The position numbers and the translations under genes are program-made. From the NCBI RefSeq assembly GCF_030052815.1, contig NC_079510.1, positions 2,420,288 through 2,484,287 on the forward strand: DNA of 64,000 nucleotides, in the 5' to 3' direction. The notes beneath the pieces are model-generated. The model was not told the DNA's origin and did not search any database. It saw only the letters and a list, made by a program, of their open reading frames with translations. The stretch comes from Hevea brasiliensis. Its lineage: Eukaryota > Streptophyta > Magnoliopsida > Malpighiales > Euphorbiaceae. Shown here one piece after another: positions 11,963 through 22,802 of the stretch; position 1 is the stretch's first letter; every line of letters starts with the position of its first letter.

Positions 11963-13037
11963 CTTTTAAATGGGTAATATTATGAATAAAATTTTAACCT
12001 GAAAAGCAAAAGAAAACATTTTTAGCAGAAATCTCTACCAATATTACTTCAGAAATCATGGGAATATAAATATAATTGTTCTTCTCTGTTCAGACAAGGC
12101 TTGGGAAGACAAAATCATTACCTCACGCTCTAGCAATTCAATTCTGGAAATAACGGCACAGTTTTCCTCTTCAACTTCTGCTAGCATTGATTCCAAAATT
12201 CTACATTCTTTACTAGCTGTGCGGAGTTGGTGTTGAAGTTCTTTCCTATCCCACACCAGGCTATCCAACTCAATCCGCATCTCATGCAAATGCTCTTGTA
12301 GCTAAAAATCATAGCAACAAACCCACTAAAAGAACAGTTGATAAAAAGCAAAACTTACCTTAAAATAATATAAATCTAAGGCTACACCCTAAGCCAGTTA
12401 ACAAAGCAAACTTCATAATTCTCAAAAGTCTAGGTCCTACAAAATTATAGAGCATCGCAAGTACCCTTGGAAAAACTACTACATACACTATTCATATATG
12501 AAATCATGAAGCAGCAGCAATAATAATAATAATAATAATAATAAAATATCATGAAACTTCCACTCTTAGCTACTTGTCAACTTCAAATTTTGAGAGGAGC
12601 AGTGGCACTGAAGCCAAACAAGCTAAATATTTTTAAGTTCTTCCAAAAGATGCATTTTTATTGCATATAAACATTCTGATGCAATGATCAGAGGATAATG
12701 CTCAATAGGCCAATCTTGAACTGAACATATGCGTACAATGTTATCTTAATAATTCCATGGTTATCTACTGTCAGAGAGAGAGAGAGAGAGAGAGAGAGAA
12801 GAATTAAGCACTAACCAGCCGTTCCCTCTGCAAGGCCGTCAAAACTTGCTCAGGAAGAGAAATAAGAGCAATCATCCATATCATAGCCTTGCGGAACATA
12901 TTCAGATGGAAACTGATAGACGATACCAGCAACTCCACCCAAGTGTGAATCACAATGAACATGGTTTTCAGAGCAAATATAAATACCCATTTGCAGATAG
13001 AGAAAGGTTTAGCGAGCCAGATCATAAGGATAGCCAT
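2819..13037 (-). CDS. Membrane and coiled-coil protein of unknown function, three exons
   Basis: Exon 1 is 13037-12816 (74 codons), exon 2 is 12301-12122 (60 codons) and exon 3 is 3466-2819 (215 codons plus stop). All junctions are GT-AG in phase 0, giving 349 residues. Residues 1-55 are strongly hydrophobic with aromatic and basic edges, which suggests membrane insertion. Residues about 60-155 form a charged heptad-like coiled coil running across both junctions (LQRERL to LQEHL, then LLERE to LQDLK). The C-terminal part has further hydrophobic segments at about 254-271, 278-294 and 311-326. I recall similar plant proteins annotated only as uncharacterised transmembrane proteins, so no function is given. 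The continuous coiled coil across exons 1-3 is the main support for joining them. The second intron is 8655 bp and contains a hAT MITE and a copia element. The start is the first ATG in this frame after a short leader. Function is unknown; exon structure is fairly sure. Confidence 0.85.
3460..3466 (-). promoter_or_regulatory. Possible alternative 3' splice acceptors of gene 1 exon 3
   Basis: On the minus strand the intron ends ATAG then TTGCAG, so two AG acceptors lie 6 nt apart. Both keep the reading frame: exon 3 can start at 3466 (adding Leu-Gln) or at 3460. This is a NAGNAG-like arrangement with a 6-nt spacing. Which acceptor is used cannot be read from the sequence. Confidence 0.4.
3856..4360. 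mobile_element. hAT-type MITE rich in CCGAAC/GGTTCG motifs
   Basis: The element is 505 bp with terminal inverted repeats TAGGGGTGA and TCAGCCCTA (8 of 9 match). It is flanked by a perfect 8-bp target duplication ATTGTGGC (3848-3855 and 4361-4368), which is the hAT superfamily length. The body is a foldback of many CCGAACCGAA and TTCGGTTCGG units at both ends. It has no coding capacity. It sits in the second intron of the membrane-protein gene. A related copy in opposite orientation lies at 37457-37989. Confidence 0.85.
4369..5764. other. Intron filler of gene 1
   Basis: AT-rich intron sequence between the hAT MITE and the copia insertion. I see no coding sequence, RNA gene or repeat structure in it. 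Confidence 0.5.
5770..6101 (+). repeat. 5' LTR of copia element 1
   Basis: 332 bp, starting TAAAGAAGAG and ending CTTCTATA. Near its start it holds a tandem duplication of about 24 bp containing GATTGGGACCAAATCAATGA, which is also present in the 3' LTR. It therefore predates this insertion. Confidence 0.9.
6102..6113 (+). promoter_or_regulatory. Primer binding site, tRNA-Met type
   Basis: TGGTATCAGAGC directly abuts the 5' LTR. It is the standard plant copia primer site, complementary to the 3' end of initiator methionine tRNA. Confidence 0.9.
6290..6885 (+). pseudogene. gag: Copia gag remnant
   Basis: The reading starts with a typical copia gag N-terminus (LPLKLTGSMNYATWSVQV) and continues as a UBN2-type gag core with ANKSQARIFNLRDTLSNL and later VIKVLSSLGSDFKEFSAAI. 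A single in-frame TAA at 6523-6525 breaks it; the frame resumes unchanged after the stop. The C-terminal part with the zinc knuckle is scrambled after 6885. Gag would form the particle that packages element RNA. The product cannot be made intact here. Confidence 0.75.
7160..7831 (+). pseudogene. pol: Copia protease and pre-integrase remnant
   Basis: The reading opens with the aspartic protease active-site motif WILDSGTSHHM (Asp codon at 7187) and runs open through the protease into a GAG-pre-integrase zinc region (LWHSRFGHP, then CNSC at the HHCC finger). At about 7790 the sequence jumps from the start of the integrase core directly to its distal part (HASVPLKFWSLACQNSAYLI, in another frame at about 7797-7860). 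The catalytic DDE region is therefore lacking. The element could not integrate by itself. Confidence 0.75.
8620..9600 (+). pseudogene. pol: Copia reverse transcriptase remnant
   Basis: The fragments follow the RVT_2 family in order: EEYDALCRNATWDLVPPFP and CKWVYKVKHKPDGTIERYKA at the start, then a frameshifted middle with KLKKSIYDLDK. The catalytic box YVDDIVV comes near 9135, followed by FSVNDLGMLHYFLGVKV and STPMS. The YVDD box is intact, but at least two frameshifts break the domain. Confidence 0.8.
9612..10055 (+). pseudogene. pol: Copia RNase H remnant
   Basis: Contains the family signatures YSNADWVG, TEVEYRAISTTVAEVNWI, VYCDNISATCL, FHSRMKHVAIDFHFV and ADALTKVLPK, in the right order. 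A frame change and an in-frame stop (just before ADALTK) break it. It ends shortly before the purine-rich tract of the element. Confidence 0.8.
10087..10095 (+). promoter_or_regulatory. Polypurine tract of copia element 1
   Basis: GCGGGGGCA lies immediately before the 3' LTR, where the plus-strand primer of reverse transcription is expected. Confidence 0.7.
10096..10428 (+). repeat. 3' LTR of copia element 1
   Basis: 333 bp, same TA...TA ends as the 5' LTR, followed by the target duplication GAGAC. It differs from the 5' LTR by scattered substitutions and small indels. Examples are a 4-bp insertion after TTCTTCCTAAC and one TA unit fewer in the ATATAT run. Confidence 0.9.
10434..12121. other. 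Intron filler of gene 1 with a TAA microsatellite
   Basis: AT-rich intron sequence between the copia element and exon 2. The only structure seen is a (TAA)n tract at 11920-11962. Confidence 0.5.
11920..11962. repeat. (TAA)n microsatellite
   Basis: About 14 uninterrupted AAT/TAA units in the second intron of gene 1. Confidence 0.95.
12774..12799. repeat. (AG)n microsatellite
   Basis: About 13 AG units, 17 bp into intron 1 from the exon 1 donor (minus strand GTTAGTGC). On the gene 1 strand it is a CT tract. A shorter (AAT)n tract lies at about 12520-12543 in the same intron. Confidence 0.95.
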
Positions 13038-13072
13038 TAGCTGAGCAAAGAAAGCTATTGGATCTACCGTTG

Positions 13073-13177
13073 TTACTCATCAACTCTTCCACATAAAAAA
13101 CATAGCAGAATCCACAGAAGAGGACCCAGAGAGAGAGAAAGAGAGGAGGTGGCAACTGGCAACATGAGTGTTGCCAT
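13073..13177 (-). CDS. Possible upstream ORF in the gene 1 leader
   Basis: A 34-codon reading begins at an ATG in strong context (minus strand GCCATGGC) and ends 35 nt before the main ATG at 13037, in a different frame. Its peptide is serine/leucine rich and hydrophobic (SLSLSLGPLLWILLCFLCG). A weak TATA-like CTTTATAG lies at about 13215-13222 on the minus strand, which would put the transcript start just upstream. If transcribed as guessed, this ORF could limit translation of the membrane protein. Transcription start and use are inference. Confidence 0.3.
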   Translation of the reverse strand: MATLMLPVATSSLSLSLGPLLWILLCFLCGRVDE

Positions 13178-13439
13178 GGCTGACACCTGGAGTGAAGAAT
13201 TCAACATGGATATTACTATAAAGATTTGGATAACACCCGCGAATTTTTTGCAAAGCTTGAGAAATTTGGATAATATCATAAAATATTGTTTTAAATCATT
13301 TATATCAATAATTAAAAATATAAATAACTCTAATTATTATTATTAATTAAAATAATATCTTATTATATTAATTTTAAAATATTACATATGTTTTTATTCT
13401 GAAAAGTATCATTTTTATTAATTTAATTTAATTTTCATA

Positions 13440-14133
13440 AAATAATTATTTAAAAAAAGTATCACTACTCAGTGATATTTTCAAAAGCATGTAGTCATAT
13501 ATTTATAAAAATACCACTCTCGCTGATATTTTTAGAAATACATAATCATATATTTTAAAAACGCTATTTTTTATAGCATTTTTTAAAGCACGTGAAATAA
13601 AAAATAAAATTATTTAAAAGTATGTAATTATTATTTTTTATTGTGTTTTTTTTTATTTTCATTCAATCATTGTTTTTTTATTTTTATTCAATTATTTTCT
13701 TTTTAAAAGTATACAATAAATATATATTTTCAAATTATTTGAATAAAATGATTTTTACAATTTTAGAATTACTTAAAACTAAAATCAAATAAAAAAATAA
13801 AACGACTCTACTTAATGGGCAAATTGGAAATTTTCTTTTATTTTTAATGCGTTCTTTTTTTAAGGTTAAACTCCAATATAATCTTTGAAGTTTAATAAAA
13901 TTAATAATTTAATTCCTATATTTTAAAAATAAATAAATTAATTTATCACTTTTTATTTTATTAATAAATTGATTTATTTACTCAATTTCTATCTAATTAA
14001 CCATTAATTATAATAAAAATCACCAAAAGGCTCCTAATTCTATTTTCAATATAAAACAATTAAGTTTTTGATATTTTATAGTAATATCTTGATCTAAACT
14101 TCATATTCAATTAGCTGACAAATTTTATATTTA

Positions 14134-14169
<36 letters not shown>

Positions 14170-14470
14170 TTAGAGGAAAAATATTGAATAAAAAAACACA
14201 AATAAAAAAAATAATTGTACACTTTTAAATAATTCTATTTTTTATTTCATGTGCTTTTGAAAAAGCTACTAGAATGATGCTTTTCAAAAAAATATAGCTA
14301 TATGTTTCTGAAAATGCAATTGGAAGTGGTCTTTTCAAAAGTATATAACTAAATGCTTCGAAAATATCATTAAGAGTGATGTTTTTAAAAGTATATAACT
14401 ACATACATCTGAAAATGACGTTAGGAGTGGCATTTTCAAAAGAATATAACTGTATTTTCTAATAAAAAAT
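13440..14470. mobile_element. Foldback element with tandem sub-repeats in its arms
   Basis: The left arm (about 13450-13690) and right arm (about 14160-14460) are inverted copies. For example AGCACGTGAAATAAAAAATA near 13590 answers TTTTTATTTCATGTGCTTTT near 14240. The outer part of the right arm is four degenerate tandem units of about 50 bp (each with CTTTTCAAAA, TATA(T/G)(A/C)... and TGAAAAT); the left arm holds about two units in inverse order. The loop is about 470 bp of AT-rich DNA with a (TA)n run at 14140-14166. There is no coding sequence. Exact ends and a target duplication were not found. It lies about 400 bp upstream of the gene 1 start codon. Confidence 0.65.
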
Positions 14471-14707
14471 TATTGATTTGATATGTTGAGAAAACTCTTT
14501 TCTCAGCAATATTTTTTGAACAAACATTATTTTTTGTAAATAGTTTCAAATCCACGTTAGACTTGTAAATAGTTATTATTTTTTATATTTTTTTAATAAT
14601 TAATCCTTTGATTTGGGTTGTCTTTAATTTACGGGCACTAATGTTGAGGTTGAAGATGGTCGTTCTTCCTTGATGGTTTTTTAGGGTGATGCATATAGCT
14701 TATCGTC

Positions 14708-15604
14708 GTCCTGTGAGAAGTTCTTTTTTTTTTTTTTTTTTTGAAAATGCCATTTTGCATTAAAAAGCCCGCAAGGACCAACATTACAATATGGGTTTTA
14801 AACACTATAGAGAAAAAGGAGACCCACACTGAGATAGCAACCAGCCCAAATACAATAAATCAAACCAAGAATCCATACCCATAACAGGATAACCCAGCCC
14901 CACCTAGAAACTCTAAGAGAACAAGGAAAACAAGGTTGCCGACCACTGCCACAATTGTTATCACTAACATCAATGAGCAGATTGTGTTTGCAAAAGCCAA
15001 CATCACAAGGAGCAATAAATCTTTTATCTGCTCACGTCACCTTATCAAAACAACATACCTATCTTCCTCAACAGGGACTTGAAGCTCTGCTAAACAACAA
15101 TGAGAGGGCACCGCGACAGAGCTCTGGCATACAAGCCAAAAGGATTGCCTTCCCAGCCGTGGTGTAGAAGCAAATCTCAGAGATACAAGACAGCCAACGC
15201 AAATGAACCCTCTCACCATGCACAGCAACCCATCAAGGCTAAAAAGATGGTAAAGACTCTTCAACAGGAGCAAACTCGTCCTCTAGGAGACCATCTACCA
15301 TCATCTTCTTGTCCATCACAAACCAATTGAACCCAACACTCCAAGTTTCAAATGATGCCTTCTCATTGAAGAACAAACCTGCATGCAAAGACCCACAAAC
15401 ACCAACAACAAAACCCATTTACAAACTAACTCAATTAGGGGAGGGCTTTCCCACAACATTAAGCTAGAAACTAAAACCAAAAGCTTACGAAGGAAAACAA
15501 GAAGAGATGGACAAAGCTAGGGGAACCCTTGAGAAATGACAAACTATATATTTCTGAATTTTAAAGAAAAAGAAAATGCACGCCTCTTGTCCTGTGAGAA
15601 GTTT
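14708..15604 (-). mobile_element. Retroposon insertion with poly(A) tail and 15-bp target duplication
   Basis: The 15-bp direct repeat GTCCTGTGAGAAGTT occurs at 14708-14722 and 15590-15604. Between them lies 867 bp beginning on the plus strand with a T-run of about 19, that is, a poly(A) tail on the minus strand. This is the signature of LINE-machinery retrotransposition, antisense to the window. The body has no long reading that I recognise as reverse transcriptase. It may be a 5'-truncated LINE 3' end or a retroposed transcript. Confidence 0.8.
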
Positions 15605-15659
15605 ATGGTAGCTAGTGAAGCAGTGTTATTAAATTTAGCTTTGGGAAGGAACTATACTG

Positions 15660-15684
15660 ATTTTATATATATATATATATACTG

Positions 15685-15717
<33 letters not shown>
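15660..15717. repeat. (TA)n microsatellite, target of the outer nested LTR
   Basis: Two TA runs separated by ACTGATTT. The outer LTR begins directly at the end of the second run, and a TA run also follows its other end at 25591. Confidence 0.9.
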
Positions 15718-15720
<3 letters not shown>

Positions 15721-18700
15721 AACAACTCAATTTTTCTAATAAATATTTTTATTATTTTTTTATTGAGCTAATAATTTATTTATATTTTATTCATGAATTT
15801 AAATTAATATTTTTACAATGGGTAATTTTTGTTAAATGGGTATTATTTTTATATGTATTATTATTTTTATCATTATCATTATTATTATATTTATTTTTAT
15901 CATTATTATTTATTTATATGACTAGTTTTAAACATCCATATTAAATGTTTAATAAAATATTATTTTATATTATTAGCAATTGATTTAGTGGTCATTAATT
16001 TCATTATTATTATTACTATTATTATTATTATTATTATTAACATTGTTATTATTATCAATTTAAATGTATTAAAGAAAGATTAGGGACCTATGTGAACAAA
16101 CAGAAAAAGTTTAGGGATTTTAATAAAATTAAAAATTAAAAAAAAAAGAGCAGAGTTTAAAAAAAAAATTTGCAAACAGCCCCCTCCCGTCTCTCTCTCT
16201 CTTCCTCCTGTCTCTCTCCCTCTCCCTCTTCGTTCACTGTGTCTCCGGTCGACCTAGTGGAGGGCGACGGTCTGCAAAGGTCCGGCGAGCTTCCAGCGAT
16301 CCCCAGCGGCACCGGCAACCCCTATGGACAGCGAACAGCAACGAAAGGAGGCCTCAACGTGCCCAGCAGCCACGTCCTTTTAGGCACGATTCCGGCCATT
16401 TTCGGTGGCATTCCTGCCAGTGGAGGGTGGCGCTCGCCTCTTGGGACCACGGGCTTCCCATCCCCACCAATGCTGCTCCATTCTATGGAGGTTTCCGGCG
16501 AGTTTCAAAGAGAGAGAAAATTGGACAATGGGCTTTCCGGCAAGTTTTCAATCGATCCGACAATCGGATCAGAAATCCGAGGCCACCGATGGACAGGACA
16601 ATGAAATCTTCGAGATAGGACCGGTCCTGCTCCGATCAGACACCGTTTAAAAAAGACAATAATCGGACGGTCCAAATCGCTTAGTGAGATTTTTGAACTT
16701 TTTCGATTTCCAAAATTTAAAAATAATTTTATGATAATTATTAATAAAATTTGGACTTAATTTAGGTGCAATCAGATCGAGGATAGGTCATCAGCGCCGG
16801 GACCACATTTTTAGCCAGATCCGGCTGTCTGGCGGCCCGTCTCAGAACGTGGTCGATATTATAGTCAATCCTAGCATTCTCAGATGTTCCGGACTCGTTT
16901 CAGGTGTCAGATTTGGCATAGGTAAATCCGAACTCCAAGTTGCTTATTTTCAGCTAATACCAATTTAGAATAAAAATTCATAAAATATTCGTGGGTGATT
17001 ATAAAATTATAATTCTTTTTGTAATAGTCTTATAACCCTATTAAGGACCGCGAGGCAGCATTTTCGAATTTTTAGAGCTCATTTGGGTAGTTTTTACAAA
17101 AGGGTTAGTTATAGGGACTAAATTATAATTTTTCAAATTGTGGTTGTTGACTGTTTGGATGGGTCCAGGAGGGGCCATATGATATAATTGAGCTGCGATT
17201 GTGTGATTTGTGAATATATAAGTATATTTTGAACTCTTTTGTAGGTTGCGTAGGTCTTAGGTATAAGGGGGACTCTACCGGATTTTCAGCACAACTTAGG
17301 GTGTCTTTGGTTTTTTTAAATTTGTATTGAGTCAACTATATTAAATACTTGTAATGAAATTGTCAAGTGAGCTAGGACAGCCTTCTTCATCCGCCCAGCC
17401 GCAACAGTGACCTCGGTTCAAGTATGTGAGTAAAATATTAATTTTAATTATAATTTTAATATTATTATACGTTCAGGTATGCGCATGCATCACTTATAAA
17501 TATGTATCTATGTAGTTAAACACTAGGCACATTTTATATTACATTCTTAATTGATGAAGTGCCATGGATATTGTTTATGGTAATTTGGAGCAATGTGCGT
17601 GCATGTGGTGTGTGGTATTGGATATGAATAGGACAGGTAGACGCGGCTTTAGAGACACTCACTGGGACCCGATGTTAGTAGTATGCCCTAGAGCATATCA
17701 TTTAGTAAGTATCTTATACATATTTTATTAATAAAAGGCATTTTCACTTTTCCATTTATACAATATATTTATGTGTAATAGAAAAGGTCCATTGATATTT
17801 TGTTTGAAATTCTATTCTTAAGTTGTTAAGAATATGAGTGACAGTATTTCTAGCACAAAGTATCATAAATTGGTTTACAATCGAGGGTACTTCACAATAA
17901 GGACATGACTTATTGTGACACCCCTTACCCGACTACAGTGTAGCCGAGCAAGTTATGCCACTCAGTGTGCCGAGCACTCTATTTTATCTTAATTCATTTT
18001 TATTCTTCCTTTTGAATATAACTTGTGAAATATAATTTATTTAAGTTATTTATCGAAATTATAATTTATTTGAGGTTCCGAGAATTTTATAGAAAATCCG
18101 GCAGAGTACCGGCTAAAAATAGAGAAAACAGTTCTTCGGAACCTGTGAAAAACACTTCCTATTATCATATTCAATCATCTCATCACTCTCAAACTTCAAT
18201 ATCAAAATCTCAACATTTTTCACCATTCATTTCTCAATCATTTATCTCATGTGATAATCATGTACAAGTCACAGTTATGTATTCACTTTTCCTTTCACAA
18301 ACACAATTTTGCATTATTTACATGAAAATCAAAATACATTACATAAGTTTCATTTACACAAAGGAAAATAAAAATCAATTACAAAATACCAAAATGAAGC
18401 CTAGTGTCCTACCAATGCACTGTAGACGGTGAGGTGACACGGATACTATGCAGAACTGTGAACTGCCTTACCGAATCTGTGGTCTACTAGGCCCTCTGTC
18501 CAAATCTTCAGTACCTACGCGTTGCAAAAGCGACGCGCTAAGCATAAAGCTTAGTGGTGCCAATAATACAAGAAAATATAATATGCAAATAAAAATAATA
18601 ATTTCCTTGCTATTGTGTTCATAAGAAATGAATAATTACTAACTTATTGTTTAGTCGAGGGCTAATCATGTTTTATGATATTAACTTCTTCATGCATTTC

Positions 18701-18954
18701 GTTAATTATTTTCTTCATGATCTTGAGCTTCTTTGTATTTTTGTAATAATTCCTGATACTTAATTTTCGTGTTTTCTTTAATAATCAGTTCAATCACAGT
18801 TATACTTTTCCATGCCCAAGTAACCTATCTTTGGAAGATCGATCGATAACGGGTCGTTGGCACCGACACCGCGGTGCCTCGGGCGTCATACCATGGGACG
18901 CAGCGCCAACCATGTATGCGATCGATATGGCTAAAAAGCCATGATATCACATAA

Positions 18955-19032
18955 TCGGGCATAAAAGCCATGCATACGGGCATAAAAGCCATGAATACGG
19001 GCATAAAGCCATGAATAAAGGCATAAAGCCTT
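18955..19032. repeat. 21-bp tandem repeat in LTR C
   Basis: Three to four copies of a unit like GGGCATAAAAGCCATGAATAC. The related copy near 51190-51300 has the same AAGCCAT theme but a more degraded pattern. Confidence 0.8.
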
Positions 19033-19549
19033 TCGCAGTACTGCTAAAACAATACCCTATTGGCATGCCAAACTATCCAAACCAATCTTGTTAGGTATAC
19101 TAGGGCACATAATATCATTAAATGTTCATAAGTTTTATTATTTCATTTTATGTTCCAATTATCGTTCATAGTATTTTAATTTTATTTATAGTAAAAGCAT
19201 AAATCTTCAAATCTCATTTTTATATAATTTATGCATTCATCATACCATTCACGTTAATTGCAATTTACATCAATCGATTTTCATGTACCATTTGTACATC
19301 GAAATATTTCCATTTCTCTCATGATGAGAGCAATTAATCCCATTCACACATCCATGTGATTCATCTAATCGTTACAATATTTATATGAATTAGTATTCAC
19401 ATTATTACCTCTCATGTACCAATTTTTGTACAAGGTATTATAATCCTATTTGAAACAAAGACGTAAATCCTAATGATAACTTTATCTCATTTATACTCTA
19501 AACAATCCATTTGTGTTAATTACATTTTATATTTCAAGTTGTATTACTT

Positions 19550-20020
19550 ATGTAATATGTGTCATTTTGTTTACTATTCACCTTACTAGTCAACCAAAAT
19601 GTTAACCTTTTTATACTTAATGGATATATTAATTCTAATTACACCAAGATCCCACATTTTGAGTTTTACATTTACTAGTATTAATTGCCAATTGCAATTT
19701 AAAGTCTCCTAGATGCATTTCTAATTTCAAATTTTGAATTTCAAGTTTTGGTGTCACTATTCACCCCATTGGTCAACAAAAATGTTGACTTTTGCATAGA
19801 CAATAGGTACATTGGTTTTAACACTCCCGATGTACCACATTTTGCATTTAAAACTTGTTGGAATCAATTACCAAATCCATTTCCAAGCTTATTTCAAGTT
19901 TTCATGTCACTATTCACTTCATTAGTCAACTAAAATGTTGACTTTTGCATAGAAAATATGTACATTGATTTTGGCACTTCAAACATACTACATTTTTCAT
20001 TTAAAACTTGTTGGTTTTGG
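19550..20020. repeat. About 153-bp degenerate tandem repeat in LTR C
   Basis: The block with TCACTATTCACC, GTCAACAAAAATGTTGACTTTTGCATAG and TTTAAAACTTGTTGG occurs at about 19741 and again 153 bp later. An older, more diverged copy lies before it from about 19555. It explains two short repetitive open readings here, which are not genes. Confidence 0.7.
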
Positions 20021-22548
20021 TCACTTTCTCAAAGCTTAGGTCATTTTGGCAAAATTGCCAATTTTTGGTTTTGGTGCTCCGAAGTTGCACTGTTTCATTG
20101 GTCGATTTACTGTTGGAATTTGACAAAACTTCCTTCATAGAAAATGTTCCTTATTTTGTCTAGTTGAATTTCTTTTTTTGAATCACTCCATTTGGAGTTT
20201 TGTAGCTCAAGTTATGGCCAAAATAAATTTACTGTTCACGTATACTGTTCCTGCTGAAATTTTGGGTTTTGGCAGATTTTGGTCCAACTTTGGTCAGTAA
20301 TTTGACTAAGTTAAGTTCATAATTTGGTCTAACTTTCTTCATATGAAATGTTCTACCATGTCTTAGGTTTCCATCGGTTCAAGAATCGCCTAAATCTGAG
20401 TTTTCTAGAGAGAGTTATAGCCATCCAAACATTACTGCTCAAATGAAAATTCTGGAAATCTCAGTACAGTAAACTTCACTTTGCTCAATGATTTGATTAG
20501 GTTCTGGTCATAATTTGGGGTAGGTTTCTTCATGAAAGTTGTTTGTCTATGTCTTAACTTATTGCTGTAAAAATTTTAGATCAATTTGACCATTCTACAG
20601 TGAGTTATGGCCAAATGAACAATTACTGTTCATTTGGTCATTCTGCAGGGGCTGTTTACAGGGTATCCGGATTGGGGCCAATTTTTGGTCCTCTTGCTTT
20701 GGTCTTTTGGGCATGGTTTCTTCAGCAAAAATGTGCCATTATAAGCCTAGTTTCATGTCCAATTGGCCAAACACCAATTGAACCTACACAGCCAAAGTTA
20801 TGGCAGTCCAATTGGACTGAAATCTCAGCCACCATGCTGCTGTCTTTAGGCAGCCTACCATTCCACTTTGCCATGCCATTTTTCAGTCCAATTTATGGTC
20901 AACATACCTCAAATGGTCACTAAGTGACCATTAGAATGTTCTTTAACCATTTCATAAGCCAAGTCAAATTTTCATTCCTAACCCCTAGCTAAATTTCAAA
21001 GTTTTTCACAATTTCCCTAATTTACTCTTTCATTCTCTCTATATATATATGTATACACTTTAAACCTAAGCTCTAGTTCACTCTAAGTCCATCAAACACT
21101 CCATTTCTATTCCTTCAATAGGGCTGCCGAAATTCAAAGAGTACATGTACATAAATTTCATTCATTTAATTCACAATTCCTTACTTATTTTAAGTCCTTA
21201 ATATGGAATAAAAGAAGTATAAGTATAAATAGGCACTAACCTTTTTGAAACCAACCTTGAGCTTGTTATTCTTCAAGATTTCCCCTAGAATCATAATAAT
21301 CATAATCAATTATAACTTCACTTTCCTAAATTAAATATCCAATAAAAATTCAACAGCATTTCCCCTTAAATTGGACTAAACTCCTATCATAAATCTTAAA
21401 TCCACAACCACCCATTAATACCCAATCTGGCAGCTTGTGCATTCAAATTTATATATAATGATCTAACCGTTAGATAAATCCCAAATTTTAACCATATATT
21501 CAAGACATCCCTATACAATATCAGTAAAAATTTTAGTATCAAATAATCTCTATATCATGAGATATCAAAACATTCATTCAACCCTTCAAAATCTAAATTG
21601 TTGCAGAAATCAGTCTTACTCAGACAGCTCATGCAAAACAATTTATATCTCATAAACCACAAGTCTAAAATTCACCAAATTTTAACCCAGCAGCCTCAAC
21701 ATCCCAAATATCATTTGTACCAAATTTCATAATTTTATAAGCATCCTAACTTTTATTTTTCTCAAATTTCAGTAGCCAAAATTCAGAATTCAACCTATAG
21801 ACAGCCTGTGTTCAACAATATATTTCTCCAAATCCAACCGTTGAACAATCACCAAATTTTAACCATAACTTCCACACATAAATACCTCAAACATATCCAA
21901 AAATCAGCCATAGATGTTGAGCCAAACTCACCTGGACGGAAGAGAAACATGCTGCCTTGCTGAACCCCTTTTTCTGCTACTATTCATCTCCTTCTCCTTC
22001 TTCCTTTCTTTCTTTCTTTTCCTTTTCTCTCTCTTTCTCTCTTATTCCAGCCCGTATGAAGAAGGAAACTGCTGGATTCCTTTGTTTTTTTTATCTCATT
22101 TTAAGTCATTTTTATCTCTTTTTATTGGTTTGTCAAATGGTGATTGGAGGGGGCTTTTAAATGACATCATCATATGTCATAATTAAGCATTTTCCTTCAT
22201 TTTCTTTTCTTCTTTTCTCTACTCATTTTCAATTCAATTTTTAGCAATATTTATTCATATTTTAGATCATTATAATTATTTACTTAACTGGACAAGTCGG
22301 CCAAAAATCACCTCTGAAGGCGAAATGACCAAAATGCCCTTCGTTTGGCTTAACGGGTCAAAATTGTCTGTACCGATTGAAAAATTTTCCTAATTATTTT
22401 CTTGGCATTCTAATGCCATAGGAACCTCAATGACCCTTCTCTGGAGTCCTAAAAATTATTTTATGAATTTTTCCCCGGGTCTAGGGCTCCTCGTTGCGAG
22501 AACCGCAACTTACCTCTGGTTACCCATCGCTTGGGCACCGGCTCATTT

Positions 22549-22802
22549 GACTTGGTTGTATTTTATTTCTAAAATTTTTACTAAATTTTTCTTATTGATA
22601 TTTGAGTTAATTTTGGTTCTTGACTTTAGTTTAAATATTTTTCCGGACGTTCTAGGTCATCGGGATGACCTCAAATCAAGACGATGGTATGCGGAGACTT
22701 GGTTGTATTTTATTTCTAAAATTTTTACTAAATTTTTCTTATTAATATTTGAGTTAATTTTGGTTCTTGACTTTAGTTTAAATATTTTTCCAGACGTTCT
22801 AG
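22549..22802. repeat. 147-bp tandem duplication near the end of LTR C
   Basis: The segment starting GACTTGGTTGTATTTTATTT at 22549 recurs at 22696. About 107 bp match with two differences. The duplication keeps one frame open on the plus strand (22430-22918), but that reading repeats itself and is not a gene. Confidence 0.9.

Noticed and set aside
16170..16650. Open readings of 144 and 81 codons in LTR A
   Set aside because: They overlap in different frames in the CT/GC-rich part of the LTR and look like chance openings without any domain.
18025..18432. A 135-codon reading starting in LTR C
   Set aside because: Low-complexity Ser/His/Gln/Lys-rich peptide in noncoding LTR sequence. The related copy at 50.4-50.8 kb does not keep it open.
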